This document shows positions 1 to 9,458 of a stretch of 64,000 nt of DNA, piece by piece; positions within the stretch are counted from its first letter, which is position 1, and each line of letters starts with the position of its first letter. The notes beneath the pieces were generated by a model that saw nothing but the letters and a program-made list of their open reading frames with translations, did not search any database and was not told the origin of the DNA. Origin of the DNA: Iodobacter violaceini. Lineage in GTDB: Bacteria; Pseudomonadota; Gammaproteobacteria; Burkholderiales; Chitinibacteraceae. The DNA lies in contig NZ_JAAOLX010000002.1 in NCBI RefSeq assembly GCF_011601265.1, positions 372,001-436,000 on the forward strand, read 5' to 3'. The position numbers and the translations under genes were made by a program.

Positions 1-124
1 AGCCGCAGAGCCACGCCAGCAGTTTCATACGGCCTATCTGCAGGAGCTGGCAGCGCTATGTGAAGACGATGGAAAAGTTGCTTTTGCAGATTGCCTGCTG
101 AAAGTATCGGCGATTGCTGCGTAG
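1..124 (+). CDS. C-terminal end of an unidentified protein (partial)
   Basis: The frame starting at base 2 is open from the window edge to a TAG at 122-124 and encodes about 40 residues rich in Ala, Leu and Glu, ending KVSAIAA. It looks like the helical tail of a protein that begins outside the window. No motif identifies the family. The following 258 bases contain no convincing gene. Confidence 0.5.
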   Translation, partial: AAEPRQQFHTAYLQELAALCEDDGKVAFADCLLKVSAIAA

Positions 125-412
125 CTTAAACACAGAACTCTGAAATGAAGAGGCTTTGTGATGGCGTTATTCAGTGATGATCTCAAAAAAGAATTTTTAG
201 CATGGCTGGCCACAAACAAATACTTTCTTGAAACTAACGTTTATATTTTTATATTTGTAAATATTGACAAAGCTCAATAACCTCATGCAAACGTCATTGT
301 ATTGTAAGCATAAGATGGTAGCCGGGCAGCAGATGCCTTGCTAAACACAACAAAGCTCTTTTGCTAAGAGCGCAGCGCCATCTTGTGTTATTCACTTTAT
401 AAGGCCATGCAC

Positions 413-910
413 ATGCTCAAGACCATTTCTGCCACTCTTTTTACTCTCATATTATCCGCGGCGCCCGCCAATGCCGTCACCATTACACCCCCTGGCCCGG
501 GAGGCGCAGCACTGCCTTTTTCTGCCGTGGGCACAGCCACGGTGGGCAAGCTGGGGATTGATTTTAATTGCAACACGGTATTCAGCGGCACGGTGGATGG
601 CTACGGCAATATTCGTATCACCAACGCAACCTTCAAAGGTGCCACCCTGTGTAAGCTGATCAAAGCCAATGCCAGTGCGCTTGCGCCATGGACCGGCCAT
701 GTGGATACAGCCACTCAGTTCACACTGGATAATGTGGCCGTCACGATTAATTCTCCACTGGGTGGCGGTGTTTGTGGCCCCAACAAGGTTGTTGCCACTA
801 TTAATGACAATGGCAGCGAGACCATCCTTGGCCTGAATGCCCAGCTCTCTGGCGGATGCTCCATTAATGGAGTACTGAATACTTCTCCCTATTTGCAGGT
901 AAAACCTTAA
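413..910 (+). CDS. Secreted PraB-like protein (alkane oxidation activator / biofilm protein family)
   Basis: This is a 165-residue exported protein. It starts with a typical signal peptide (MLKTISATLFTLILSAAPANA) and then a glycine- and threonine-rich beta-type sequence with about six cysteines. The ITPP block after the cleavage site, the early CNTVFSGT block and the late GGCSINGVL block resemble the PraB family of pseudomonads, linked to alkane oxidation and biofilm surfaces. The ATG at 413 is preferred because it begins the signal peptide and has AGG 8 bases upstream; an ATG at 407 and a TTG at 383 are also in frame. It stands alone. The family call is from memory of sequence style; the function here is unknown. 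Confidence 0.55.
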   Translation: MLKTISATLFTLILSAAPANAVTITPPGPGGAALPFSAVGTATVGKLGIDFNCNTVFSGTVDGYGNIRITNATFKGATLCKLIKANASALAPWTGHVDTATQFTLDNVAVTINSPLGGGVCGPNKVVATINDNGSETILGLNAQLSGGCSINGVLNTSPYLQVKP

Positions 911-1138
911 ATCCCCCTGCCCAATGCAATACAAGTTACAAAGGTATTGCATTGGGGATTGAAACAATCCGCCCCATAACAAAATGCCATTTCTTACACT
1001 TCCACAGAAAATCAAGCCGCTGAGCCAGCGTTGTGTGGAGAAATAGCGGTGTAATCCTTAGCAATCCTCACGCCAATCTTGCTTATGTCATAAACGTCCT
1101 TTACCCTCTGTGTACTTACATATACAGCAAGACGACTA

Positions 1139-1999
1139 ATGACTTTTGATGATTTTATTACAACAGCATGGGCAGATCATGGCGATCAGCCCTTAGCTGT
1201 TGCAGAACGGCTGAGCCACTCGCCCCAACTGGCGCAAACAGCCAGCCAGATTCAGGCTTTTACCCGCTTAATTACCCATGTGTATGGCGAGCATCTGGCG
1301 GATTGGGATGCGGGCATTGCCCTGCTGCAATCGCTCCCCCGTTTAACAAGCGAGCCAGCCGCAGTCAGCGCCATTGCAGCGGGCACCGCCACCCTCAAAT
1401 ATGGCCGGGGCGATCAGGATGCGCTGGCTTCGCTTACGCCGCTTGAGCAGACCATTACACTTGCAACGGCAAGCAGCCTGTTTGCTGCACAGCAAAAACT
1501 GGCTATGGCCATAGACAGCTATTCACAAGCGCTGATGACCTGTACGCAACATATCGCCCTGCCTGACCAGCCCCCTGCTCATCGCGCGCTTGCAGTGGGT
1601 GGCAATAATCTTGCCGGCGTACTGGAAGAAAAACCCCTTCGCAGCGACGCCGAAACAGCCGCCATGCTGCTGGCAGCGCAAAGCGCTCTTAAGTACTGGA
1701 AGCTGGCAGGCACCTGGCTGGAAACCGAGCGCGCCGAATATCGCCTCTGCCGCAGCAACTTGCAAGCCGGGCTTAAAGAAGAAGCGGTGCAAGCGGCCCG
1801 GCGCTGCTTAGAGATCTGCACGCAAAATAATGCGCCCGCCTTCGAGCTGTTTTTCGCCCATGCCGTACTGGCCATCGCTCAAAAAGACCAGAACGATGCG
1901 TTTGAACTACACCGCGCTGCGGCCATCGCCTGTCTTGAGCAAGTGCCCGCTGATGAACAGCACTGGTGTGAGGCAGAGTTAAAAGAGTTGAATCAGTAA
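1139..1999 (+). CDS. Helical-repeat (TPR-like) cytoplasmic protein of unknown function
   Basis: This 286-residue protein has no signal peptide or membrane segment. It is almost entirely predicted helix, with Ala- and Leu-rich segments and repeated aromatic/alanine spacing suggestive of TPR or SEL1-type hairpins (for instance around residues 100-140 and 185-260). No catalytic motif was recognised. It lies 109 bases upstream of a metallophosphoesterase gene on the same strand and could be co-transcribed with it. A scaffold or partner-binding role is an inference from the fold only. Confidence 0.6.
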   Translation: MTFDDFITTAWADHGDQPLAVAERLSHSPQLAQTASQIQAFTRLITHVYGEHLADWDAGIALLQSLPRLTSEPAAVSAIAAGTATLKYGRGDQDALASLTPLEQTITLATASSLFAAQQKLAMAIDSYSQALMTCTQHIALPDQPPAHRALAVGGNNLAGVLEEKPLRSDAETAAMLLAAQSALKYWKLAGTWLETERAEYRLCRSNLQAGLKEEAVQAARRCLEICTQNNAPAFELFFAHAVLAIAQKDQNDAFELHRAAAIACLEQVPADEQHWCEAELKELNQ

Positions 2000-2108
2000 A
2001 AAGAGGCAAGGGGGCAGGCCAAGCAATGGGCTGAGCACTGCTGTATCCTGGCCGCAATCCACCCTGCAAATACACACGGCAAATCATAAGCCCCATACAG
2101 GAAACCCT

Positions 2109-2837
2109 ATGCGCCTTGCCCTTGTTTCAGATATTCACGGTAATTTACCCGCCTTAGAAGCCGTGGTTAAAGATATTGCCCGCCGTGGCGCGGATGCGGT
2201 GGTCAATCTGGGAGACAGCCTTTCCGGCCCCTTAATGCCGCTTGAAACAGCGCAGTTTTTAATGGCGCAAGACTGGGTGCATCTGGCGGGCAATCATGAG
2301 CGCCAGCTTTTGGCAGCAAAGGATATGAATGCATCCGATGCATTTGCGCACAGCCAGCTGGGGGCTAAAGAATGGGCATGGCTGGCTGCATTGCGCAGCT
2401 GTGCGCCGCTTAATTCTGATGTATTGCTATGCCACGGCACGCCGCGCAGCGATGTTGAATACTTTATGGAAACAATAGAGCCAGCGCGGCTGCGCCTGGC
2501 TACTCAGGCAGAAATCCAGCAACGCCTGGGCGATGTGCGGGCAGGCTTAGTTGCCTGTGGCCATACGCATATTCCACGAATGATGCGCAGCAGCTTAGGC
2601 CAGCTGATAATCAATCCCGGCAGCGTGGGCCTGCCCGCTTACGACGATATTCACCCCTATCCGCATAAGGTAGAAAACGGCAGCCCCGACGCCCGTTACG
2701 CCATTGTGGAGCAAGGCAAAGGCAGCTGGTCCGGCAGCTTAATCGCCGTTCCTTACAAATATAAAGCCATGGCCAAACTCGCGCAGGCAAGGCAGCGGCC
2801 GGAATGGGCTAAGGCTTTATTAACCGGATATATTTAA
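2109..2837 (+). CDS. Metallophosphoesterase, YfcE/ApaH-like
   Basis: The 242-residue protein carries the calcineurin-like phosphoesterase signature in order: DIHGN near residue 8, GDSLSGP near 36, GNHE near 61, CHGTPRSD near 102 and CGHTHIP near 154. These supply the His, Asp and Asn ligands of a dinuclear metal centre. Such proteins are cytoplasmic and hydrolyse phosphodiesters or phosphoanhydrides; this one is closest in layout to single-domain phosphodiesterases of the YfcE/MJ0936 group. The substrate cannot be told from sequence. Confidence 0.85.
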   Translation: MRLALVSDIHGNLPALEAVVKDIARRGADAVVNLGDSLSGPLMPLETAQFLMAQDWVHLAGNHERQLLAAKDMNASDAFAHSQLGAKEWAWLAALRSCAPLNSDVLLCHGTPRSDVEYFMETIEPARLRLATQAEIQQRLGDVRAGLVACGHTHIPRMMRSSLGQLIINPGSVGLPAYDDIHPYPHKVENGSPDARYAIVEQGKGSWSGSLIAVPYKYKAMAKLAQARQRPEWAKALLTGYI

Positions 2838-3095
2838 TCGCTCATGATCAAACATATTACTTAGAGCCAGCCCGAAGCTCTGCTGACTCTTTCATACCTG
2901 CTGTCCAAAGCGCAGGCACTCAGTGCGAGTCATTGTTTTGTCTGATCAGTACTGCCCTGAACTGAAGCCCTCAGCCATACTGCCCCCTGCGGGCATTTAT
3001 GCAGACAGAGTGCAAGAGCTGCATATCAAGGTTTTGCATATCCTGATTAAGCTGGCCGGGCGGTATTTCTTCCCACAAAAAGACAGGGGTTAACC

Positions 3096-3644
3096 ATGCA
3101 CCATATGCCAAACAAACAAACGCCCCAAACCATCCTCATTCGCCCAGCTCAAGCCGCTGATGCCTTGTCCATCGCCTAAATTCGCGTTGCCGCATGGCAA
3201 GCCGCTTATATGCCGTTTATGCCAGAGGATTTTTTAAAAGCACTGGACCCAGCCGCCCATCTTGAATCACTGCAAACCAGGCTAGCCGCACCATCGCGGG
3301 ATTTTTATCTGGCGATGGCCGATCAGCAGAATCAATCTTTGGGTTTTTATGTACTGGGCAAGCCTCGTTTTGAAAGCAGTGCCCACAGCGCCGAACTCTG
3401 GGCGCTTAACGTTGCACCACGTGCATGGCGCAGCGGGCTTGGGTTTAAATTGATGCAAGACGCCATCACCATGGCAACGCACTTTGCTTATCAGCGCATC
3501 CTGTTGTGGTGCATTACAGAAAATCACCCGGCAAGGGGGCTTTATGAGCGTTGCGGTTTTAAAAATACGGGTGAAACACGCAGCACTACCGCACTCACAG
3601 GCCATCCATTACATGAAGTGTGTTATGAATTGCGTCTAAGTTAA
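3096..3644 (+). pseudogene. GNAT acetyltransferase gene interrupted by an in-frame TAA
   Basis: From ATG 3096 the frame reads an N-terminal GNAT strand (ILIRPAQAADALSIA), meets TAA at 3177-3179, and continues in the same frame as IRVAAWQAAYMPFMPEDFL and the acetyl-CoA-binding region to the stop at 3644. Homologues of this style often have Q or a similar residue at this point, so a CAA to TAA change explains the stop. The later ATG at 3210 would give a 144-residue protein lacking the first strand and helix. The rest (WALNVAPRAWRSGLGFKLM, then ENHPARGLYERCGF) is intact. It is likely recently inactivated, or read through. Confidence 0.75.
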
Positions 3645-3683
3645 ATAAAAGCGTTCTCCCCTTACGATAGGAAATGGATTGCC

Positions 3684-4143
3684 ATGCTCATCACCACCAC
3701 TACCGATATCGAACAAGCCCTATTGATTGCCACCCAGGCAATAGGCTCAATGGATAGCCTTAGCCAGGCAGAATGCAATGAATTAATACCCCATATCGCA
3801 GCCAATTACTCGCTTTGGCAATCAACATTTATTTTTGCAATGTGTGCATCAAGAACGTGTTATAGGCACCATTTTAGTAAAACACTTTTGGAACTTAGCC
3901 GAGCTATATGTATTACCCGAATTCCATGGCCAAGGCGCAGGAAAAAACCTATTAAAAACAGCATTGGAAATTTGCCAGATTCAATCACCCCGTGGCCATT
4001 TGCGTGTTAATTCATCGCCCAATGCAGTTGGCTTTTATACTCAGGCCGGATTTGATACTTTCGATTCAGCCGCACCATTACCCTATGGTTGCGTGCCACT
4101 GATCTATTATTTCTCACCCAATAAAACCACTCATATTAATTAA
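3684..4143 (+). pseudogene. GNAT acetyltransferase gene with a frameshift in a T5 run
   Basis: The N-terminal half reads from ATG 3684 (MLITTTTDIEQALLIATQA) to QSTFI. The C-terminal half continues one frame over as QCVHQERVIGTILVKHFW, then the acetyl-CoA motif LPEFHGQGAGKNLL, ending at 4143. Deleting one T from the T5 run at 3832-3836 joins the two into a single 150-residue GNAT protein. This is either a true +1 insertion or a sequencing error in a homopolymer. It directly follows another broken GNAT gene and precedes an intact VOC gene by 9 bases. Confidence 0.75.
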
Positions 4144-4152
4144 AGTGAAAAC

Positions 4153-4548
4153 ATGCTCCACCATTTATCATTTGGCGTCACAGACATCCAGCGCTCATCC
4201 GTTTTTTATGACGCCGTATTAGCCCCGCTTGGCTATATACGGGTATGGGAAGATTTAGAAGATGATGATGCGGCAGTGGGCTATGGCATTCAAGGCGGAG
4301 GCGACAAATTTGCAATCAAATTATGCAAATACGTTGCCATAGGGCAAGGATTTCATTTAGCCTTCTCAGCTAAGAATCAGGCAGAAGTTGAAGCATTTTA
4401 TACAGCAGCCATGGCAAATGGCGGCAAGGATAATGGCCCGGCCGGATTACGGCCAGATTATGGCGGGCACTATTACGCGGCTTTTGTGATTGACCCAGAT
4501 GGTTACCGGATTGAGGCGGTGATCAATACACCTCCACAACAAAACTAA
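4153..4548 (+). CDS. VOC-superfamily (glyoxalase/bleomycin-resistance-like) protein
   Basis: A 131-residue single-domain protein of the vicinal-oxygen-chelate fold. The opening MLHHLSFGVTDIQRSSVFYD and the closing AFVIDPDGYRIEAV are the typical first strand with a metal-ligand His and the last strand with a metal-ligand Glu. Members are cytoplasmic metalloenzymes or resistance proteins; the substrate is not predictable. It starts 9 bases after the frameshifted GNAT gene. Confidence 0.8.
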   Translation: MLHHLSFGVTDIQRSSVFYDAVLAPLGYIRVWEDLEDDDAAVGYGIQGGGDKFAIKLCKYVAIGQGFHLAFSAKNQAEVEAFYTAAMANGGKDNGPAGLRPDYGGHYYAAFVIDPDGYRIEAVINTPPQQN

Positions 4549-4552
4549 AAAA

Positions 4553-4921
4553 TCAACCCTGCAACAAAGCCTGTGCTGCCCCATCGCCCACACCAATTTC
4601 ACCTAATTCAAAAGGGTTTACTCCGGCAATGCAGGCCACATTAAAACCAAATTGCGATGGATTACTGCGACGCTGGTGATGGGTATAAATGCCACAGACT
4701 TTGCAAAAATAATGCTTTGCAATTTTGGTATTCCATTGATAAATGGAGAGCATATTCTCCCCTTTAATCACCCGTAAACCTTCAACCGGCACACTGGCAA
4801 TAATCGCCCCCTTGCGGCTGCATAAGGAGCAATTGCAGCGGCGTAAATTCTCGAAGCCCTGCGCTAAATCCACCTCAAACACCACAGTTCCGCAATGGCA
4901 GCTTCCTTGTTTTGTTTCCAT
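4553..4921 (-). CDS. GFA-family (glutathione-dependent formaldehyde-activating-like) zinc protein
   Basis: This 122-residue protein begins METKQGSCHCGTVVFEV and contains the zinc ligands of the GFA/CENP-V fold: CHCG near residue 8, CNCSLC near 29-34 and CKVCGIYTHHQR near 73-83. The family is named after an enzyme once thought to speed the formaldehyde-glutathione reaction, but most members have no proven activity. It converges with the VOC gene, separated by 4 bases. Confidence 0.85.
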   Translation of the reverse strand: METKQGSCHCGTVVFEVDLAQGFENLRRCNCSLCSRKGAIIASVPVEGLRVIKGENMLSIYQWNTKIAKHYFCKVCGIYTHHQRRSNPSQFGFNVACIAGVNPFELGEIGVGDGAAQALLQG

Positions 4922-4953
4922 GTTTTCCCCTTATAAAAACTACTGTTTGCAGA

Positions 4954-5310
4954 TTATGGTTTGGCAATAGCAATCATTGCTACAGGATATAACACACCAT
5001 TTACATGTTTTAAACGCAGCCTTAAAGTTTGGCCAATTTGTTTTTTACTTAACGCTGAGATTTCATTACCTTTAGCCCCTGCAATAACATGACCTTCTAA
5101 CTCAAGCACCTGGTCACCCTCTAATATTCCTGCTTTGGCAGCGGGTGATGCAGGTGCTATTTTTGTAATAGTGACTGACTGCAAAGTTGGGTCCCAAAAA
5201 AATCCATCTGCTTCTATTGAATATCCATAGCCAAAATATCCACGGGCAGCATCAGCCCATGCTATCCCCGATATGAAAAAAAACAATACATGCACTAAAA
5301 TTTTCTTCAT
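4954..5310 (-). CDS. Small periplasmic PDZ-domain protein
   Basis: The 118-residue protein has a signal peptide (MKKILVHVLFFFISGIAWA) followed by one PDZ domain at about residues 40-115. The carboxylate-binding loop appears as YGYSI and the core as PASPAAKAGILEGDQVLEL. There is no protease domain, so it probably acts as a periplasmic peptide-binding module. It lies 32 bases upstream of the GFA gene on the same strand and may share its transcript. Confidence 0.75.
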   Translation of the reverse strand: MKKILVHVLFFFISGIAWADAARGYFGYGYSIEADGFFWDPTLQSVTITKIAPASPAAKAGILEGDQVLELEGHVIAGAKGNEISALSKKQIGQTLRLRLKHVNGVLYPVAMIAIAKP

Positions 5311-5718
5311 GAGTCACCCCTAAATTTTACGCAAACGCACGCAACCCAAATAGCATATTCAACCAAAGAGAATACACACCACAATCAATCACAACAATCA
5401 TTATATTTTTAGTACCACGTTTATATCTGAACTGCTCTGCATATTTAGAAAAAACAACAAAGCCACAATCAGGTACAAATATAATGGCCGCACAACACAT
5501 CAAGAATTAAAAAACCAAAAAATATCAAACAGCAACTGCAAACACCCGGCTAAATACAAAAAAGATTGGAATATTAAAAAAATTTTTTAATTAAACAGCC
5601 TGTTTTATTTTTCAAAAAATCTGCAACGCACGATTTTATTCAATCATTTTGTGCTTACACAAGCGCCCGTCGCCTGCTAGACTTGCTGCCATTCTTGCAG
5701 CGTGCGATATAGGAAAAA
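5311..5718. other. AT-rich intergenic region between the PDZ gene and trpS
   Basis: No coding frame or strong hairpin with a T-tract is visible. The region is notably AT-rich with A-runs and T-runs (for example near 5570-5600) and must hold the divergent promoters for the PDZ gene and trpS. Confidence 0.5.
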
Positions 5719-5721
5719 GTG

Positions 5722-7020
5722 ATGAGTTTGCGTGTTCTTACCGGTATTACCACTTCAGGTACGCCCCACTTGGGCAATTATGTAGGGGCGATTCGCCCGG
5801 CAATTGTTGCCAGCCAAAGCCCGGATAGTGACTGTTTCTTTTTTATGGCCGATTATCATGCGCTGATTAAATGCGATGACCCCGCCCGGATCGAGCGCTC
5901 GCGTCTGGAGATTGCCGCTACCTGGCTGGCTGCGGGGCTGGACCCGGAACGCGTAACTTTTTACCGCCAGAGCGATGTACCTGAAGTCACTGAGCTGAAC
6001 TGGCTGCTGACCTGTGTAACCGCCAAGGGCCAGATGAACCGCGCCCATGCTTACAAAGCCAGCACAGATGCCAACGAGGCCGCAGGTGAAGACCCTGACG
6101 CAGGCATTACCATGGGCCTGTTTTGCTACCCTATTTTAATGGCTGCCGACATTCTGCTGTTTAACCCGCACAAAGTGCCGGTGGGCCGCGATCAGATTCA
6201 GCATATTGAAATGGCGCGCGATGTAGCAGCCCGCTTTAACCATTTATTTGGTCAGGGCAGCGATTTATTTGTATTGCCAGAGGCGCATATTGAAGAGCAC
6301 GTTGCCACACTGCCGGGCCTTGATGGCCGCAAAATGAGCAAAAGCTACGACAACACCATTCCGCTGTTTGAAGGTGGCCAGAAAGCGATGAAAGAAGCCA
6401 TCGCCAAAATCGTGACCAACAGCCTCTTGCCAGGTGAAGCAAAAGACCCGGACAACTCGCACCTTGTTACGATTTTTGAAGCCTTTGCCTCACAGGAAGA
6501 AACCCGGCAATTTAAAGACGAGCTGCGTACGGGTCTTGGCTGGGGCGATGCTAAAAAACGCCTGCTGGATTTAATCGAGCGCGATATTGCACCGATGCGT
6601 GAACGCTACAACGCCCTGATGGCTCACCCGGAAGAAATTGAAGCGCTGCTGCAGGCTGGCGCTGCCAAAGCGCGAGCCACGGCTGCGCCATTATTAAAGA
6701 AAGTACGCGAATCGCTGGGCCTGCGTGCCATGCAAGCCATTGCCGCCCCTGCCGCCAAAGCGGAGAAAAAAGCCGCGCTGCCGCTGTTTAAACAATTCCG
6801 GCTGGAAGATGGCCTGTTTTACTTTAACTTCAGCGCCGCCGATGGGCGCCTGCTGCTGCAAAGCACTGGCTTTGCCCAAGGCAAGGAAGCCGGGCAATGG
6901 ATCGCCAAACTTAAAAAAGAAGGTGTGGCCACCATTACAGCTGATGCGCCAGTCAGCCTGAGCGAAGGCGTTGCACCTGATGACGTGAGCGCGGCTTTAG
7001 CGCTGCTGTTGGCGGAATAA
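5722..7020 (+). CDS. trpS: Tryptophanyl-tRNA synthetase, long form
   Basis: This is a cytoplasmic class I aminoacyl-tRNA synthetase that charges tRNA-Trp. The ATP-binding HIGH-type motif appears as [11 protein letters not shown] near residue 13 and the KMSKS loop near residue 203. The protein is 432 residues, about 100 longer than the compact bacterial TrpS; the extra C-terminal part (about 345-432) follows an Ala/Lys linker and holds a [21 protein letters not shown] block like the long TrpS of pseudomonads. ATG 5722 is preferred over the overlapping GTG 5719 because AGGA lies 8 bases upstream. A strong terminator follows at 7197. Confidence 0.95.
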   Translation: MSLRVLTGITTSGTPHLGNYVGAIRPAIVASQSPDSDCFFFMADYHALIKCDDPARIERSRLEIAATWLAAGLDPERVTFYRQSDVPEVTELNWLLTCVTAKGQMNRAHAYKASTDANEAAGEDPDAGITMGLFCYPILMAADILLFNPHKVPVGRDQIQHIEMARDVAARFNHLFGQGSDLFVLPEAHIEEHVATLPGLDGRKMSKSYDNTIPLFEGGQKAMKEAIAKIVTNSLLPGEAKDPDNSHLVTIFEAFASQEETRQFKDELRTGLGWGDAKKRLLDLIERDIAPMRERYNALMAHPEEIEALLQAGAAKARATAAPLLKKVRESLGLRAMQAIAAPAAKAEKKAALPLFKQFRLEDGLFYFNFSAADGRLLLQSTGFAQGKEAGQWIAKLKKEGVATITADAPVSLSEGVAPDDVSAALALLLAE

Positions 7021-7084
7021 CAACGCACCCGCTTTGTATGCTTTGGTCTGCGGGTTTATTCACCCATTCAAGGCCGATAAGTCA

Positions 7085-7125
7085 GCGTAATCCAATATTT
7101 GGCGCAAAATTATATTGGATTACGC
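7085..7125. repeat. Perfect 14-bp inverted repeat
   Basis: GCGTAATCCAATAT at 7085-7098 is exactly complementary to ATATTGGATTACGC at 7112-7125, with a 13-base loop. It lies between trpS and its terminator and resembles the core of the larger palindromic element at 10699-10842, suggesting one repeat family. It may also act as an mRNA hairpin at the trpS 3' end. Confidence 0.7.
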
Positions 7126-7196
7126 GATAGAACCACTGCCCCATGAATTCTGCTTAAATGGCCAGAGTTGATTTTCACCTGCCCTGCAAGGCTCAA

Positions 7197-7230
7197 GAAA
7201 AAGCCACTCGTCAATGAGTGGCTTTTTTTT
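7197..7230. terminator. Rho-independent terminator, bidirectional in form
   Basis: The stem AAGCCACTC / GAGTGGCTT (loop GTCAAT) is followed by nine T on the plus strand and preceded by A-rich sequence, giving a shorter U-tract on the minus strand. It would end trpS transcription and could also serve the converging DUF5666 gene. Confidence 0.9.
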
Positions 7231-7282
7231 CCTCTAAAACAACGATGCTAAGTCATGAATTTCCTCATTCCCCGGCATGCCC

Positions 7283-9214
7283 TTAATCAGCAAAGGACAC
7301 TTGACCAGCCATCAGCACGCCGTTTGTCAGCACGCCTTTCACGTTGACGACACGGCCATTTGCCAAACTTGCGCTTTTTCCATCCTTAATTTCAGCCTTG
7401 CTGGCATCAACCTTTTGACCCGCCACTTTAAAATTACTCAGCGAAACAAAATCACCCACAGCGCCTTTTACTTCCAGAGTGCTTGCAACACGGCCTTTGA
7501 TTTCAATTTGCTGCGCTTGTAATTTATCGCCATTTTTAAGCACGGTCACACTGATGTTGACCCCGTTCACCACATCAGCCGTTTTCCCACCATCCACAGG
7601 CGTTGTTGCGCTCCAAAGTATCGTCACGCCATTCAGTTTGAACTGGCTGGCCGTCACGCTGCTGATCACCCCGCCCAATTTTACGGGTGGCTCAACTTTA
7701 GGCTGGAAGCGCACTTCCTTAACCATCAATACATCCGCCTGCATTTCACCACGGACCAGCACCTTAGCCCCATTGATCAAGTCGTTCTTACTGGTGACCA
7801 CATCCGAGCCTACCGTGCCGAATTCCGTTTTATCATTGATTTGCAAGCTGAGCTTCACCCCGCTCAGGGTGAACTTACCCGTTTTACTGTCGTAATCCTT
7901 CACCTCACCGGTAATCGTCCGTACAGCCACACTGGCTGTCTGGCTGGCATTGGGCGGTGGAGTGGTTGCAACAGGCGTATCAATTTTCACTGTTTTAGCC
8001 TGCACCGTGCCATTACTGACACTCCCCTCTATTTTCACCTGCACGCCATTGGCCAGATTGCTTGCCGCACCGCCATCAAATGTCGCCGCGCTGCCATCGA
8101 CTAAAGCACCACGTACTTTAAAGCTGGCCAAAGAAATATAATCTGTGACTACGCCACTGAGCGACACTTTGGCGTCAGTACTGTCTTTTACAAATTTCAC
8201 ACCTGAGGCCACCAGCTTATCGGTCTGCCACACACCGCCCACCCGCACCGGCTTGCCATTAGCCAGATCGGTCACTACGCCCCCCTCAAACTTGGCCTTG
8301 CTGGCATCAACGACTACTTCGCCTAATTTAAAACTCACCACCTTGGTATCCAAACTGGCAATCAAGCCACCAATCTGCATTTTCAACCCGTCACCGGCCT
8401 GAGGCTTTTTGACTTTCAGCGCTTTGGCTGTCATCACACTGGCGGCGCTAATCGCCTGATCGCTCCATGCTGCGACCAGCTGACCATTTTCCAGTACCAC
8501 GCCATCCGGGCGAAGTTTTGCGCCGCTAAAGTTCACCGTTAAGCCACTCACCACCAGCGTTTTAGCCGTGTTGTCCAAGGCGCTGACCACGCCGACTACA
8601 CGCACCATTACCGCGCTGGCCGGGTCTTTACGCTCGATGCGGGTGGCCACAATCACACCTGTGGCATCGCGGCTGCCGTGTACTTCTACAATATCGCCGA
8701 CCAGCAAATCAGCCAGCACGCTGGCGCCTTCAAATACCGTGGGAGCGGCTGCATCGGTAGAAACTCTGATGGTTTGCCCCGCCAGCTTAAAGCCAGAACC
8801 TGTAACTAATTCTGAGATTTTCCCGTAAACCTCAGGTAAGGCCGTTAGTGTTTTGATTTTGTCATCGCTGCCCTGATCGGATTCCACCTTCATGCCCAGC
8901 TTGATGTCATTACTGGTGCCGGTGCTGCTGGCCGAGGGATCCTGCTCAACCTGAAAGCTGGCACTGCTGTCATCCAGCGTAACGCCATCCACAATCACAC
9001 TGCCAAAGCCGGTAACCGTGCCCTGGGCATATGCGCCACCATTGGGGGCAGGCGTTGGCGTTGGAACGGCTGTGGGCACCGTAGTGGGCACGGAAGTCGG
9101 ATTCGCGGCCACTGGCGCAGTGCCAGACGATGAGCCGCTGCTTCCGCCACCACAGGCATAAAGCCCCACACTCGCCACCAAGGCTAAGGCCAAAATTTTT
9201 AAGCGCTGATCCAT
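7283..9214 (-). CDS. Large DUF5666 repeat lipoprotein
   Basis: A 643-residue exported lipoprotein. It starts MDQRLKILALALVASVGLYA followed by the lipobox cysteine and a Gly/Ser run, then a Pro/Thr-rich linker (about residues 45-60). The rest is a series of about seven beta-rich modules of 60-80 residues with recurring V-D-x-S-x-A ... LANGxxVxVxG ... LxAxxV patterns, typical of DUF5666 domains. The start at 9214 is chosen because GGAGGA lies just upstream and it opens the signal peptide. Function is unknown; a cell-envelope structural or binding role is an inference. It converges on trpS. Confidence 0.8.
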   Translation of the reverse strand: MDQRLKILALALVASVGLYACGGGSSGSSSGTAPVAANPTSVPTTVPTAVPTPTPAPNGGAYAQGTVTGFGSVIVDGVTLDDSSASFQVEQDPSASSTGTSNDIKLGMKVESDQGSDDKIKTLTALPEVYGKISELVTGSGFKLAGQTIRVSTDAAAPTVFEGASVLADLLVGDIVEVHGSRDATGVIVATRIERKDPASAVMVRVVGVVSALDNTAKTLVVSGLTVNFSGAKLRPDGVVLENGQLVAAWSDQAISAASVMTAKALKVKKPQAGDGLKMQIGGLIASLDTKVVSFKLGEVVVDASKAKFEGGVVTDLANGKPVRVGGVWQTDKLVASGVKFVKDSTDAKVSLSGVVTDYISLASFKVRGALVDGSAATFDGGAASNLANGVQVKIEGSVSNGTVQAKTVKIDTPVATTPPPNASQTASVAVRTITGEVKDYDSKTGKFTLSGVKLSLQINDKTEFGTVGSDVVTSKNDLINGAKVLVRGEMQADVLMVKEVRFQPKVEPPVKLGGVISSVTASQFKLNGVTILWSATTPVDGGKTADVVNGVNISVTVLKNGDKLQAQQIEIKGRVASTLEVKGAVGDFVSLSNFKVAGQKVDASKAEIKDGKSASLANGRVVNVKGVLTNGVLMAGQVSFAD

Positions 9215-9458
9215 CGTCCGTCCTCCATAAATATCATGCAGCAATAAGCTTTATGGATTGTGGCGGGCAAACGCTGGCTGACAATAAGCCTTACCGTTTT
9301 TTCAGCGATAAGCGGCATTTCAGCCAGCAAGCTGACATCAGACAGTAGCCTGTCATTTGCAAAACCCCCGCCTCTGCCCCGCAAAATGCAATTTTTACTT
9401 TTCAACCCCCTCTTAAATAGGTAAATTATATGCACATTTAAAAAAGAACGGAGATACC

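Noticed and set aside
34-219. Minus-strand open frame of 61 codons at the window start
   Set aside because: It overlaps the more convincing plus-strand C-terminal frame (2-124) and has no coding character.
264-300. TTGACA hexamer upstream of the PraB-like gene
   Set aside because: No -10-like hexamer at the proper 16-18 base distance.
452-1015. Long minus-strand frame opposite the PraB-like gene
   Set aside because: Antisense shadow of the signal-peptide-bearing gene at 413-910; no motif and no RBS.
9360-9458. Possible NsrR site before hmp (AAATGCAATTT)
   Set aside because: Only one half-site resembles the known motif; no proper dyad.
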